From NCBI GenBank assembly GCA_963795775.1, contig CAWCJL010000003.1, positions 186,001-250,000 on the forward strand: DNA of 64,000 nucleotides. Reading direction: 5' to 3'. The notes beneath the pieces are model-generated. The model ran no database searches. It had not been told where the DNA came from and saw only the letters and a program-made list of their open reading frames with translations. This document shows, in pieces, positions 25,475 to 33,745 of this stretch. The translations under genes and the position numbers were made by a program. Origin of the DNA: CAWCJL01 sp963795775 (GTDB taxonomy: Bacteria; Acidobacteriota; Terriglobia; Terriglobales; Acidobacteriaceae). The first letter of the stretch is position 1. Every line of letters starts with the position of its first letter.

Positions 25475-25933
25475 ATGAAAGCATGCGTCGTCTTCATCGT
25501 TTTCTCTCTGGCCGGGGTGCAGGCTTTGCTGGCCGCGAATCTCTCGCCCGTCTCAAGCAGTGCACAAATATTCCGTAGCGCGCAACCCGGCCAAAGCGGC
25601 ACCCCTGCTCCGATTTCACGTGCCTACCGCCTCACCTTTCTCGATAGCGCGCTGTACACCAGCGTTCTGGCTTATCGCGCGATGGACTACTTCAGTTCCC
25701 TGCCGTGCCTGCATTCACGCTATTGCGGTGAGGCGGAGCTGCCGCATGCCGTGGTCGCCACGCGTCCCGGCTTCGCTGTGTTTGAGGTCGGCATGGCCGC
25801 CACTGAGATTGGCTCATCGTGGTGGCTGCATCGGCACGGACGCGGCAACCTGGCGCGCGCCATGGACGTGTTCAGCATTTCCACGGGCACCTGGGGCGTG
25901 GTGCACAACTACAGCGTGCCCAAGTACGACTGA
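25475..25933 (+). CDS. Exported hypothetical protein
   Basis: A 152-residue protein with a signal peptide (VVFIVFSLAGVQALLA). The mature part has two more hydrophobic segments (LDSALYTSVLAYRAMDYFSS and GFAVFEVGMAATEIGSSWWLHR) and two close cysteines (CLHSRYC). I do not recognise the family. The 208 bp before it (25267-25474) hold nothing I can identify. Confidence 0.55.
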   Translation: MKACVVFIVFSLAGVQALLAANLSPVSSSAQIFRSAQPGQSGTPAPISRAYRLTFLDSALYTSVLAYRAMDYFSSLPCLHSRYCGEAELPHAVVATRPGFAVFEVGMAATEIGSSWWLHRHGRGNLARAMDVFSISTGTWGVVHNYSVPKYD

Positions 25934-25972
25934 GAGAAGTGGGGACGAGCGCTGATCCTGGTGTTCGCCGGC

Positions 25973-27283
25973 TTACTCCTCCTGTTGCAGGATCTCGCCC
26001 ACCGTCTCCGTGACCGCACCCCAAACCGTTCGCTCACGCAGCATCGCCAGCGTCAGCCGGCAGCTCCGTTGCAGGTCCTCATCAAAGTCCCGGTCCAGTT
26101 CCGCGGCGAGTTCCTTGTCCCTCGCGGCCAGATTCACCTCGTAATTGAGCGCAAAGGACCGGTGGTCGAAATTCGTCGAACCCACGACGCTCCAGCTTCC
26201 ATCAATCGTCATGATTTTCGCGTGCAGCATGGAGGGTTGGTACTCGAATATCTCCGCGCCGGCCATCAGAATGTGGCGGCTGCTATGCCGGCTCAATCGC
26301 CGGATCATGGGGTGATCGATGTGCGGGCCCGCTACCAGGATTTGCACCTTCACCCCGCGCTCGCGTATGGCTCGCACCAGTGCGCGACGCGCGGCTGGAT
26401 CCGGCAGAAAATACGGCGTCGTGATCCTGATCGTTTTCGTAGCGCTCTCGATCAGTGCCTGCAAGAGAATGCGTGCGCGGGTGCCGCCACCCTTGGGAGT
26501 GCTCGATACCACCAGCGAGGGCGAGCCCTCTTCTTCGTGCGTGACGGCGAACTGCGCCGGATCGCTCAGAATTTCTCCGGAGGCCTCCAGCCAGTTCTCC
26601 GAAAAAGTAGAAGTCAGACCGCCAACCGCTTCGCCTTCCACGCAGAAGACGGTATCGCGCCAGGCTGGCGTTGCCGCGGTTGCATAGATCCAGTGATCGG
26701 CAATACCCGCGCCGCCGATGAACCCTATCTTCCCGTCGACAACCATGAGCTTGCGATGGGTCCGCCGGTTGGCGCGCTGCCAGCTATCCCAGCGCACCGC
26801 GTTGTACCAGCGCATGTGCCCGCCCGCCTCTTTGAGTGCCTGGAACATGCGCGTGCCCGGCTGGAAGCTTCCGATCGCATCGGCCATCACCCGCACCTGC
26901 ACCCCACGCCGGGCACACGCGGCAAGAGCATCGAGCACTTCCTCGGCGATTCTGCCGTCGAGGAATTCGTAGTACTGCAGGTTCACGGTGTGCTGCGCAT
27001 TGCGGATCGCGGCAAGTTCTTCGGGATAGAAACGCTCCCCATTCTTCAGCACCGTGACGCGCGAGCAACGCCGGATCGCAGCATCCGTTACGAGGCTCAG
27101 AAAATAGAGGAACTCTTCGGACTCAATGGACTTGCCCGGCACATACCGCATCGTGAACGGCGGCGAAGGGCCAAACAGGTTCAACAGAACGCGCGAGCCG
27201 TAAAGCACGATAGCGCTCGCGCCCACCACGGCGAGCGTGCGCGTGGCGGCGTGGGAGTGCTCTGCTTTTCCGTTTTGAGACAT
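25973..27283 (-). CDS. Cardiolipin synthase-like phospholipase D family protein
   Basis: A 436-residue PLD-superfamily enzyme with two intact HKD motifs: HRKLMVVDGKIGFIGG in the middle and HAKIMTIDGSWSVVGSTN near the C-terminus. FLDGRIAEEVLDAL and RANRRTHRKL fit bacterial cardiolipin synthases of the ClsB/ClsC type, which join phosphatidyl groups at the inner membrane. A single N-terminal hydrophobic segment (TLAVVGASAIVLYGSRVLLNLF) would anchor it. The ATG at 27283 was preferred to a longer frame reaching 27385, which overlaps the phosphatase gene upstream. Both genes lie on the same strand with a 41-bp gap. Confidence 0.88.
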   Translation of the reverse strand: MSQNGKAEHSHAATRTLAVVGASAIVLYGSRVLLNLFGPSPPFTMRYVPGKSIESEEFLYFLSLVTDAAIRRCSRVTVLKNGERFYPEELAAIRNAQHTVNLQYYEFLDGRIAEEVLDALAACARRGVQVRVMADAIGSFQPGTRMFQALKEAGGHMRWYNAVRWDSWQRANRRTHRKLMVVDGKIGFIGGAGIADHWIYATAATPAWRDTVFCVEGEAVGGLTSTFSENWLEASGEILSDPAQFAVTHEEEGSPSLVVSSTPKGGGTRARILLQALIESATKTIRITTPYFLPDPAARRALVRAIRERGVKVQILVAGPHIDHPMIRRLSRHSSRHILMAGAEIFEYQPSMLHAKIMTIDGSWSVVGSTNFDHRSFALNYEVNLAARDKELAAELDRDFDEDLQRSCRLTLAMLRERTVWGAVTETVGEILQQEE

Positions 27284-27324
27284 CAAGTCTGCAATCCTCG
27301 CAAAAACAGGACTGCATCGGCAAA

Positions 27325-29424
27325 TTACGTCTGCCGCGCCAGCACCAGCGTGATATCGTCCGGCTGTTCGCTCTGGCCAATCCATGCATTCAGCGCCTGC
27401 AGCACATGGGAGGAGATCACGCTGAGCGACAGGTGGCGGTGCCGCGCGACGATCTCCAGCAATCGCTCTTCTCCAAACTCCCCGAAGTCATTCTCCGGCT
27501 CGGTAACACCGTCGGAATACGCAATCAATATCTCGCCGGGTTCGAGAGTTACCGTGGCCTGCTCATATTCCATACCGTCGAGTAGCCCCACGACCGAGCC
27601 GCCACAGTCCAGGCGTCGCACCGAGCCGTTATTGCAGAGCACGAAGGGCGGCAGTTGCCCGCCATTCGAATAAGTGAGCTTGCAGGTCTGGCTGCTATAG
27701 TGGGCCAGGAAAAGCGTGGCGTATTTCTCCGGCTGGGTGCTGCGGTACAGGTGGCGGTTCAACAGGCTGAGCATCTGGCCGGGTGAGGCAAACGGGCTCG
27801 CATCCGGGCCGGTGGCGCGGTGTGCCACACCCAGCTCTTCTCCCGCAAAGCGGTAAGCGCGCACCGCAGAGTGCAAGGACGCCATCAGCAGCGCCGCCGA
27901 GATCCCCTTGCCGCTGATATCCCCCATGGCCAGGAAGAGCTCCGAGTTCCCGAGCAGCAGAAAGTCGTAGTAGTCGCCGCTGACCGTGCGCGCGGGCTTG
28001 CAAACGCCGTGCAGCTCCAGCGCGGGCAGGTTCAGGTCGGAACGAGGGAACAGGTTGTACTGCACCTCCTGTGCGATCGCCAGTTCGCTCTGCATGCGGT
28101 CTTTTTCCCGCTGCTGTTCAAGCAGGCGCTCCAGTGACTCCGACATGCGATTGAACGAGGTGGAAAGCGCAGCCAACTGGTCGTGCCGCGTCACCTGGAT
28201 GCGGTGCCCGAAGTTGCCGTGGTCGATCTCGGTCGTCGCACCGTAAAGATCCGCAACCGACTTCGTGATCGTGCGGCTCAGGCGAAGCGCCATCACAAAG
28301 GCGATCAGCTCCAGAAGCGCGAACAGAATACCGATCGTGATCAACACGTCGCGGATGATGACCCCGCTCTGCACCGAAGTCTCGAAGAGCCTCTGGTACA
28401 GCAGCGTGGGCCGCGAGGTCACATTCATCAGCGCGATACCAGACTTCCCGGTCTGCCAATCGATCGTCTTCAGCGGAGCGGTAAAGAAGACGCGCATGTC
28501 CAGGAAGAAAGCTGCCGGGGGAAGCATACCGCCAGAAACAGATTGGAAGTGGTCGCCGGCTGTGTCCTGCGCATCGAGATTCGCTTTTGTATGGTGGTCG
28601 TTATCCTCCGCGCCCGTATTGAACGTGGGAAAGATCGTCACCTCGCCCAGGCCGTGAGCGAAATGGTTGAGCGCCGGCCCGGAGAGCGGCACGCTGGAAA
28701 GCAGCGACACGGTGTGGCCACCAAGCTGGTGGTAATCGTAGGCGCGAAGATAGAGCCGGCCTCCATCGGTGACCACGCCGTAGAAGCCGGTCGTCAGCCA
28801 GGAAGGCGGCGGGGTGACACTGGCTTCCGCATCCTGTAGCTTCGCGCCCGAGTTCCTCCGCAGCACGAGCGGCTTACCATTGTCCCAGGCCTGCATCTGG
28901 AGATTGCGCAACCCCTCGGCCCCGCCGAAGACTTCTGTCGGCACCGGCAGTTGCACTTCGCGTTCACGATCCATCATCACCGTGTGGCCGATGTGGATCA
29001 CATAGGCCCGGTTCTCCGACGAAAGCCGGTCCAGTTCTTCGCTGAGCTGCGAGGTAGCGGCATACGTGGCAAATTGCCCGGAGAAGACATAGGCGGCAAT
29101 GGCAGCCAGCGTGACAAACAGCACCACCGGCGCAAGCCCCATCAGCAGATACGTGACGATGAGGCGATTGCTGACGCGCCACAACAGTCGCCGCGAAAGC
29201 CAGCGGTACAGCAGAACCAGCACAAACGCGATCCACACTGCAATCAGCAGGATCAGCAATGCCGTGCAGAAGGTGCCGAATGCGCCATGTATGAAGCTCG
29301 CCGCCACAAGCAACAGCGCGAGCGGAATCAGCCAGATTACCGCGCGCGCCACAAACCCTTTCGGCGGATTCCGGCGCAGGCGGCGGAACAGAGCGACCTC
29401 CAGATTGTGCAAGGGAGCGGGCAT
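27325..29424 (-). CDS. Membrane PP2C-type (SpoIIE) serine phosphatase with HAMP domain
   Basis: A 699-residue sensor phosphatase. Two N-terminal membrane helices (WLIPLALLLVAASFIHGAF region and LLILLIAVWIAFVLVLL), a third at VVLFVTLAAIAAYVF, a large extracytoplasmic region, a last helix (ILFALLELIAFVMAL) leading into a HAMP domain, a coiled coil (LERLLEQQREKDRMQSELAIAQEVQ), and the SpoIIE domain with GDISGKGISAALLMAS, ATLFLAHY, YSNGGQLPPFVL, IAYSDGVTEPEN and QPDDITLVL. The metal-binding Asp residues are present, so it should be active. Such proteins usually dephosphorylate anti-sigma antagonists. The ATG at 29424 was preferred over a GTG three codons earlier. Confidence 0.9.
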   Translation of the reverse strand: MPAPLHNLEVALFRRLRRNPPKGFVARAVIWLIPLALLLVAASFIHGAFGTFCTALLILLIAVWIAFVLVLLYRWLSRRLLWRVSNRLIVTYLLMGLAPVVLFVTLAAIAAYVFSGQFATYAATSQLSEELDRLSSENRAYVIHIGHTVMMDREREVQLPVPTEVFGGAEGLRNLQMQAWDNGKPLVLRRNSGAKLQDAEASVTPPPSWLTTGFYGVVTDGGRLYLRAYDYHQLGGHTVSLLSSVPLSGPALNHFAHGLGEVTIFPTFNTGAEDNDHHTKANLDAQDTAGDHFQSVSGGMLPPAAFFLDMRVFFTAPLKTIDWQTGKSGIALMNVTSRPTLLYQRLFETSVQSGVIIRDVLITIGILFALLELIAFVMALRLSRTITKSVADLYGATTEIDHGNFGHRIQVTRHDQLAALSTSFNRMSESLERLLEQQREKDRMQSELAIAQEVQYNLFPRSDLNLPALELHGVCKPARTVSGDYYDFLLLGNSELFLAMGDISGKGISAALLMASLHSAVRAYRFAGEELGVAHRATGPDASPFASPGQMLSLLNRHLYRSTQPEKYATLFLAHYSSQTCKLTYSNGGQLPPFVLCNNGSVRRLDCGGSVVGLLDGMEYEQATVTLEPGEILIAYSDGVTEPENDFGEFGEERLLEIVARHRHLSLSVISSHVLQALNAWIGQSEQPDDITLVLARQT

Positions 29425-29666
29425 GCTTGGCACAGAGTGTATCGCAGTAGTGTTGCCTTCGTTCGCAGCGAGACTGCACCGCAGATGGTGCTACGCGCGA
29501 TGCTGCCGGCGTGCTGTCACCGAAATTTTTCTTGCACTTAGGACGATTTCCTGACATAAATTGAGCACGGTACCCTCGGGCTAATGAGGGCACCGGCAGT
29601 ACACATTTGGAAGGCCGTTTTTGATGTTCTGTTTCTCTGTTCCCCGAAACCTGTTGATCACCCAAA

Positions 29667-29700
29667 GCCGCCCTGGCGTGCATATGCACACACGGGTGGC
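29667..29700 (+). promoter_or_regulatory. Leader hairpin of the cold-shock gene
   Basis: GCCGCCC (29667-29673) pairs with GGGTGGC (29694-29700, one G-U), enclosing the perfect palindrome GTGCATATGCAC (29678-29689). This makes a two-tier hairpin 63 nt ahead of the csp start. Long structured leaders that switch with temperature are known for csp mRNAs, so a role in cold control is plausible. The remaining sequence 29425-29666 holds no gene I can see. Confidence 0.45.
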
Positions 29701-29763
29701 TTGATGTGTTTCTGGAGGTAATTCGGAGGGTCCCATACACAAGAGACGATGAAAGGAGTTCAC

Positions 29764-29970
29764 GTGAAAGAGCAAGGCGTTGTGAAGTGGTTCAATGGAG
29801 CCAAGGGTTATGGATTTATTCAGCGGTCGACCGGGGAAGATGTATTCGTACACTTCTCCGCGATTCAGGAGAATGGCTACAAGACATTGAACGAGGGTGA
29901 GGGAGTGGAGTTCGAGTGCCAGCAGGGGCCAAAGGGCCTCAACGCGGCAAACGTCGTGCGCAACGCCTAG
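29764..29970 (+). CDS. Cold-shock protein, CspA family
   Basis: A 68-residue single cold-shock domain, an RNA chaperone. RNP1 is KGYGFIQ and RNP2 is VFVHFSAI; KWFNGAKGYGFIQRSTGEDVFVHFSAIQ is a textbook CSD with the aromatic nucleic-acid-binding residues intact. A GTG at 29764 was chosen because AAAGGAG lies five bases before it and it gives the typical Csp length; an ATG five codons earlier (29749) has a poor site. A terminator follows 21 bp after the stop and a structured leader precedes the gene, so it is monocistronic. Confidence 0.93.
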   Translation: MKEQGVVKWFNGAKGYGFIQRSTGEDVFVHFSAIQENGYKTLNEGEGVEFECQQGPKGLNAANVVRNA

Positions 29971-29990
29971 CCATCACGCAGCAGCTACCG

Positions 29991-30027
29991 AACGGCCTCC
30001 CCGACGCAGGGAGGCCGTTCTCGTTTG
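29991..30027 (+). terminator. Rho-independent terminator of the cold-shock gene
   Basis: AACGGCCTCCC (29991-30001), loop cgacgca, GGGAGGCCGTT (30009-30019), then ctcgttt. An 11-bp perfect stem with a short T-rich tail. On the other strand it also lies after the queG end. Confidence 0.8.
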
Positions 30028-30090
30028 TGCGCATTTTCGCTTCTTGTCCGCAGTTGCTTCTTGTGCGCGCAGATGCTTTGCTCTGTCGTA

Positions 30091-31219
30091 CTACGATCGA
30101 TCTTCGCGGGCGCGCCGGATCGCGGCGATAGCCCACTCTGCCGTCTCGGCCAGCACAGCGTCCTCTGCCGTCGCCCACTCCTCGAGCCTGGGCAGAAAGT
30201 CTTCTCTTCCGCTGTTGCCCATCGCGATCGCAATGTTCCGGCGCATGCCCGCCAGCTTCGCGCGCTTGACCGGGAGAGCCGCGGAAGAGCCGATTGAACT
30301 CCTGCGCATCGAGCCCGGCCAGCCACGCAAGCGCCGGATTCACCAGCTCGGTACGGGCCTCCATTTCTGCATCGTGCGCAGCAGGCGCCTTTCTGTTCCA
30401 CGGGCACACATCCTGGCAGATGTCGCAACCGAAGATCTGGCGTCCCATCGGCGCGCGCAATGCTTCCGGAATCGCGCCGCGCTTCTCAATCGTCAGGTAG
30501 GAGATGCACAGGCTCGCATCCATGGCACGCGGACCCACCAAGGCGCCCGTGGGGCAGGCGTCGATGCAACGCCGGCAGGTACCGCAGCGGTCCGCGGCTG
30601 CCTGAATGGTGCTGTCCGGGGCCACGCGTAACGAAGTAACGATCACGCCGAGCAGCAGCCAGGAGCCAAGCTGCTGGTGCAGAATGCAGGTGTTTTTGCC
30701 CACCCAGCCGATCCCGGCGCGCTTCGCATACACACGCTCCACCAGCGGTCCGGTGTCCACGTAGACGCGCGACTCGAACGGGCCGAGCCGCTCTTTCAGC
30801 TTCGCTTCCAGGCTGCGCAGCCGGGGCAGCAGCACGTCGTGGTAATCGCTGGGGCGCAGCGCGCAGCCCGTTTCATCGCGGCGACCACTCCAGGCATACC
30901 GTGCAATCCAGCCTGACGTCTCCGGTGCGGGATCGATGGAACGTGGCGCTTCGGCGTTGTAATTCACCGCGCATACGATGACCGATTCGGCCCAGGGAAA
31001 CGCCGTGTGCAACTCCGACCGGAGCAGGCGGCCTGCGTCATCGCGCCGCTTCAGATATTCCATCTCGCCGGCGCGTCCCTGCTCCACCCATGCGTCGTAG
31101 TAGGTCGGTGCTGAGCGAGCGACGTCGGGCGGCGGCGCGGCCGCAATCCCGGCAAGGGCGAATCCGGCTTCTGTCGCCAGCGTTTGCAGTTCTTCCGGGC
31201 TTAGATTGAAATCCGCCAT
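30091..31219 (-). pseudogene. queG: Epoxyqueuosine reductase QueG, frameshifted
   Basis: Cobalamin- and Fe-S-dependent enzyme for the last step of queuosine synthesis in tRNA. The main frame (31219 to about 30272) carries LRSLEAKLKERLG, VYVDTGPLVERVYAKRAGIGWVGKN, CGTCRRCIDACPTGAL and FGCDICQDVCPWNRKAP, i.e. both 4Fe-4S motifs, and reads EFNRLFRGSP. The expected continuation VKRAKLAGMRRNIAIAMGNSG lies in the next frame, down to the stop at 30091. Removing one base from the CCCGG at about 30271-30275 joins them into a ~375-residue QueG of normal length. It is either a sequence error or a recent mutation in the C-terminal HEAT-like part. Confidence 0.85.
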
Positions 31220-31255
31220 CCTGCATCTATGCTAGACGCGAGGCGCGGAGCGCGA

Positions 31256-31720
31256 CTACTCCGCCGTGAGCACGGCCAGCGCCCTTTCGTAGCGCTCCAT
31301 CTTTTTCTCGCGCTCGCCCGGCGCCTCAATGCGGCGCTCCGGCGACATGTTGTCGTACACATCCGCGATCTTCACGATGCGCCCGATCGGATCGGCTTTC
31401 GAGCGGAGCACGAAATCCTCATAGGATTCTTTCTTCGGCGTCTCGCGGCGAGTCACGCTGTCCACGGCATCGCGCACCGCCTTGCCGAAGAGCGCTTCCA
31501 CTTCGTCCAGTGTGGTGGGCGTGTCTTCGACCGTGTCGTGGAGCATGGCCGCGATAAAGTGCTCCTCGCCGAAGCCCCACACGCTGAGCGCCACGCGATA
31601 GCAGTGGGCGATGTACGGCTTGCCTGCCTTGTCCTTCTGGCCGAGGTGGCGCAAAGTGGCGAACTGGATCGCCTGGCGCACGCGCGGGCTGAGACCGACC
31701 GGAGCTTTCATCTTCACCAT
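31256..31720 (-). CDS. HD-domain protein, RelA/SpoT hydrolase-like (MESH1 type)
   Basis: A 154-residue single HD domain. QAIQFATLRHLGQKDKAGKPYIAHCYRVAL, AAMLHDTVEDTPTTLDEVEALFG and IVKIADVYDNMS match the hydrolase half of RelA/SpoT enzymes: the H...HD...D metal residues and the 'LHDTVEDTP' motif are present. No synthetase domain follows, so it resembles small alarmone hydrolases. Whether it degrades (p)ppGpp cannot be shown from sequence. The ATG at 31720 was chosen because the open frame above it is arginine-rich and atypical. It lies 36 bp beyond the queG start, on the same strand. Confidence 0.8.
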   Translation of the reverse strand: MVKMKAPVGLSPRVRQAIQFATLRHLGQKDKAGKPYIAHCYRVALSVWGFGEEHFIAAMLHDTVEDTPTTLDEVEALFGKAVRDAVDSVTRRETPKKESYEDFVLRSKADPIGRIVKIADVYDNMSPERRIEAPGEREKKMERYERALAVLTAE

Positions 31721-31968
31721 TAGACGGCAAAATCGGCGCGGGCGGCGGGCCGGCCGCTTTCTCTTTTCGCCGGTCCAGGCCTGCGATCCGCATTGTTCCG
31801 GCATTCCGCCGCCGAACCCATCTCAAAGGGCTGCCCTCCGAGTGTGACGCCGCCGCAGTTTCCTTCTATGCTGGTAGCAGCGCCGGACAGGAGCTTGCTC
31901 AAGCTCGTTTCTGACGCGGGCGGCACCACAGACCCGGGCCCACGGCCGGCTCGGAAAAGGAGCACGGA

Positions 31969-32685
31969 GTGAAGAAGAGCGGAGAGGATTCCAGCGGGCA
32001 AACGCCGGAACGCAAGCCGGAGCACGCAGGGGAAGCAAACGGCCCGGGCGAAAAACGCGAGTCGCTGCTTGGCAGCTTCAGCCGGCGTTCTTTCCTGTCG
32101 CAACTTGGCGCGGCAAGCATTGCGGCCACGGCGTCGCCCATCCTGAGCGCCGCGCAAACGGCACCCGCGCAGACCGAAGAGGCTTCTGCCGCAATCGAGA
32201 ACACGCCTGGCGCAGTACCGCTCACTCTGAACGTGAACGGGAAAGATTACAAGCTGAAGCTTGAGCCGCGCGTCACGCTGCTCGATGCTTTGCGGGAAAA
32301 CCTGCAGATGCCTGGGACCAAGAAAGGCTGCGACCACGGCCAGTGCGGCGCCTGCACGGTGCATGTGGACGGACGCCGCGTGAATAGCTGCCTGAGCTTC
32401 GCCATCATGCACCAGGGCCAGAAGATCACGACCATCGAAGGTCTGGCCGAAGGCGGCAAACTGCACCCGGTGCAGCAGGCCTTTATCGATCATGACGGCT
32501 ACCAGTGCGGTTACTGCACGCCTGGGCAGATCATGAGTGCCACCGCGCTTTACGACGAACCGTGGGGCACGGACGACGCTTCGGTGCGGGAAGCAATGTC
32601 CGGCAATATCTGCCGGTGCGGCGCTTATACCAACATCGTGGCGGCCGTACAGCAAGCCCGTCCGGCAGCGCGCAGCAAAACGTAG
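31969..32685 (+). CDS. paoA: Periplasmic aldehyde oxidoreductase 2Fe-2S subunit, PaoA-like
   Basis: Electron-transfer subunit of a xanthine-dehydrogenase-family molybdoenzyme. A GTG at 31969 follows aaaggagc. A long polar N-region precedes a Tat signal (SRRSFLSQLGAASIAATASPIL), so the assembled heterotrimer is exported folded. The plant-type ferredoxin domain has GCDHGQCGACTV (plus the fourth Cys in NSC) and the second cluster domain has GYQCGYCTPGQIMSA and GNICRCGAYTNI. It matches E. coli PaoA (YagT). The FAD and Mo subunits follow directly. Confidence 0.9.
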   Translation: MKKSGEDSSGQTPERKPEHAGEANGPGEKRESLLGSFSRRSFLSQLGAASIAATASPILSAAQTAPAQTEEASAAIENTPGAVPLTLNVNGKDYKLKLEPRVTLLDALRENLQMPGTKKGCDHGQCGACTVHVDGRRVNSCLSFAIMHQGQKITTIEGLAEGGKLHPVQQAFIDHDGYQCGYCTPGQIMSATALYDEPWGTDDASVREAMSGNICRCGAYTNIVAAVQQARPAARSKT

Positions 32686-32740
32686 CGACCGCCCGCACGC
32701 GGGCCGAACAGCAAACAGGGAACAGGCAGGAGCAGAAAGC

Positions 32741-33727
32741 ATGGAAGCCTTTCAGTACAGCGCGGCTCAGTCCGTAGCCGCAGCCACGCAGCGTGCAGGC
32801 GGCGCAGCGCAGACCCGGTTCATCGCCGGCGGCACCACGCTGGTGGACCTGATGAAGCTCAACGTGGAGCGTCCGCAGGCACTGGTCGATATCAATGCTC
32901 TTCCCCTGGCGCAGATTGAGTCCACGCGCGACGGCGGCCTCAAGATTGGCGCGCTGGTGCGCAACAGCGACCTGGCGAGCGATGCGCGCGTGGTGCAGAA
33001 ATACCCGGTGCTGTCCAAGGCTCTGCTCTCCGGTGCTTCCCCGCAGCTCCGGAATATGGCGACCACCGGCGGCAATCTGCTGCAGCGCACGCGCTGCTAC
33101 TACTTCCGCGACACGGCATATCCATGCAACAAGCGCGAGCCGGGCAGCGGCTGTTCCGCCATTGACGGATACAACCGTATGCACGCCGTCCTGGGCACGA
33201 GCGAGCACTGCATTGCCACCAGCCCAGGCGACATGCCGGTCGCCATGCAGGCGCTCGAAGCCGTGATCCTGACCAGCGGCGCGGGCGGTGAACGCCAGAT
33301 TCCCATCAGCAAGTTCTATCTCGAGCCGGGCAATTCGCCGGACAAGGAAACCGTGCTGCAGCCAGGCGAACTGATTACGGCGGTCCTGCTTCCGCCACCG
33401 CCTTCCGGCGCGCGCTCTACCTATCTCAAGCTGCGCGACCGCGCCGCGTACGAGTTCGCGCTTGCCTCCGCGGCCGTCGTCACCGCAGTGGATGGCAATC
33501 GCATCCGGCATGCACGCGTGGCGCTGGGCGGCGTGGGCACCAAGCCTTGGCGCTCGCTCGAAGCCGAGCATGAACTCGAAGGCAAGGACGCAACCGAGCG
33601 CACTTTTCAGAGCGCGGCCGATGCGGCCCTGCAGCACGCCCACCCGTACAAGGACAACGGCTTCAAGATTGAGCTGGCGAAGCGCGCGCTGGTGCGCGCT
33701 CTCAGCATGACCACGCAAACGGCATAG
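32741..33727 (+). CDS. paoB: Periplasmic aldehyde oxidoreductase FAD subunit, PaoB-like
   Basis: A 328-residue FAD-binding subunit of the CO-dehydrogenase-medium-chain type. FIAGGTTLVDLMKL is the FAD-pyrophosphate site and MATTGGNLLQRTRC the second flavin-binding motif. RCYYFRDTAYPCNKREPGSGC carries the extra cysteines that in E. coli PaoB (YagS) bind a 4Fe-4S cluster, which marks this as PaoB rather than ordinary XdhB. The ATG at 32741 follows aggcagg. It is 55 bp after paoA and 18 bp before paoC. Confidence 0.9.
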   Translation: MEAFQYSAAQSVAAATQRAGGAAQTRFIAGGTTLVDLMKLNVERPQALVDINALPLAQIESTRDGGLKIGALVRNSDLASDARVVQKYPVLSKALLSGASPQLRNMATTGGNLLQRTRCYYFRDTAYPCNKREPGSGCSAIDGYNRMHAVLGTSEHCIATSPGDMPVAMQALEAVILTSGAGGERQIPISKFYLEPGNSPDKETVLQPGELITAVLLPPPPSGARSTYLKLRDRAAYEFALASAAVVTAVDGNRIRHARVALGGVGTKPWRSLEAEHELEGKDATERTFQSAADAALQHAHPYKDNGFKIELAKRALVRALSMTTQTA

Positions 33728-33745
33728 CACAAGGGACCCCACATC

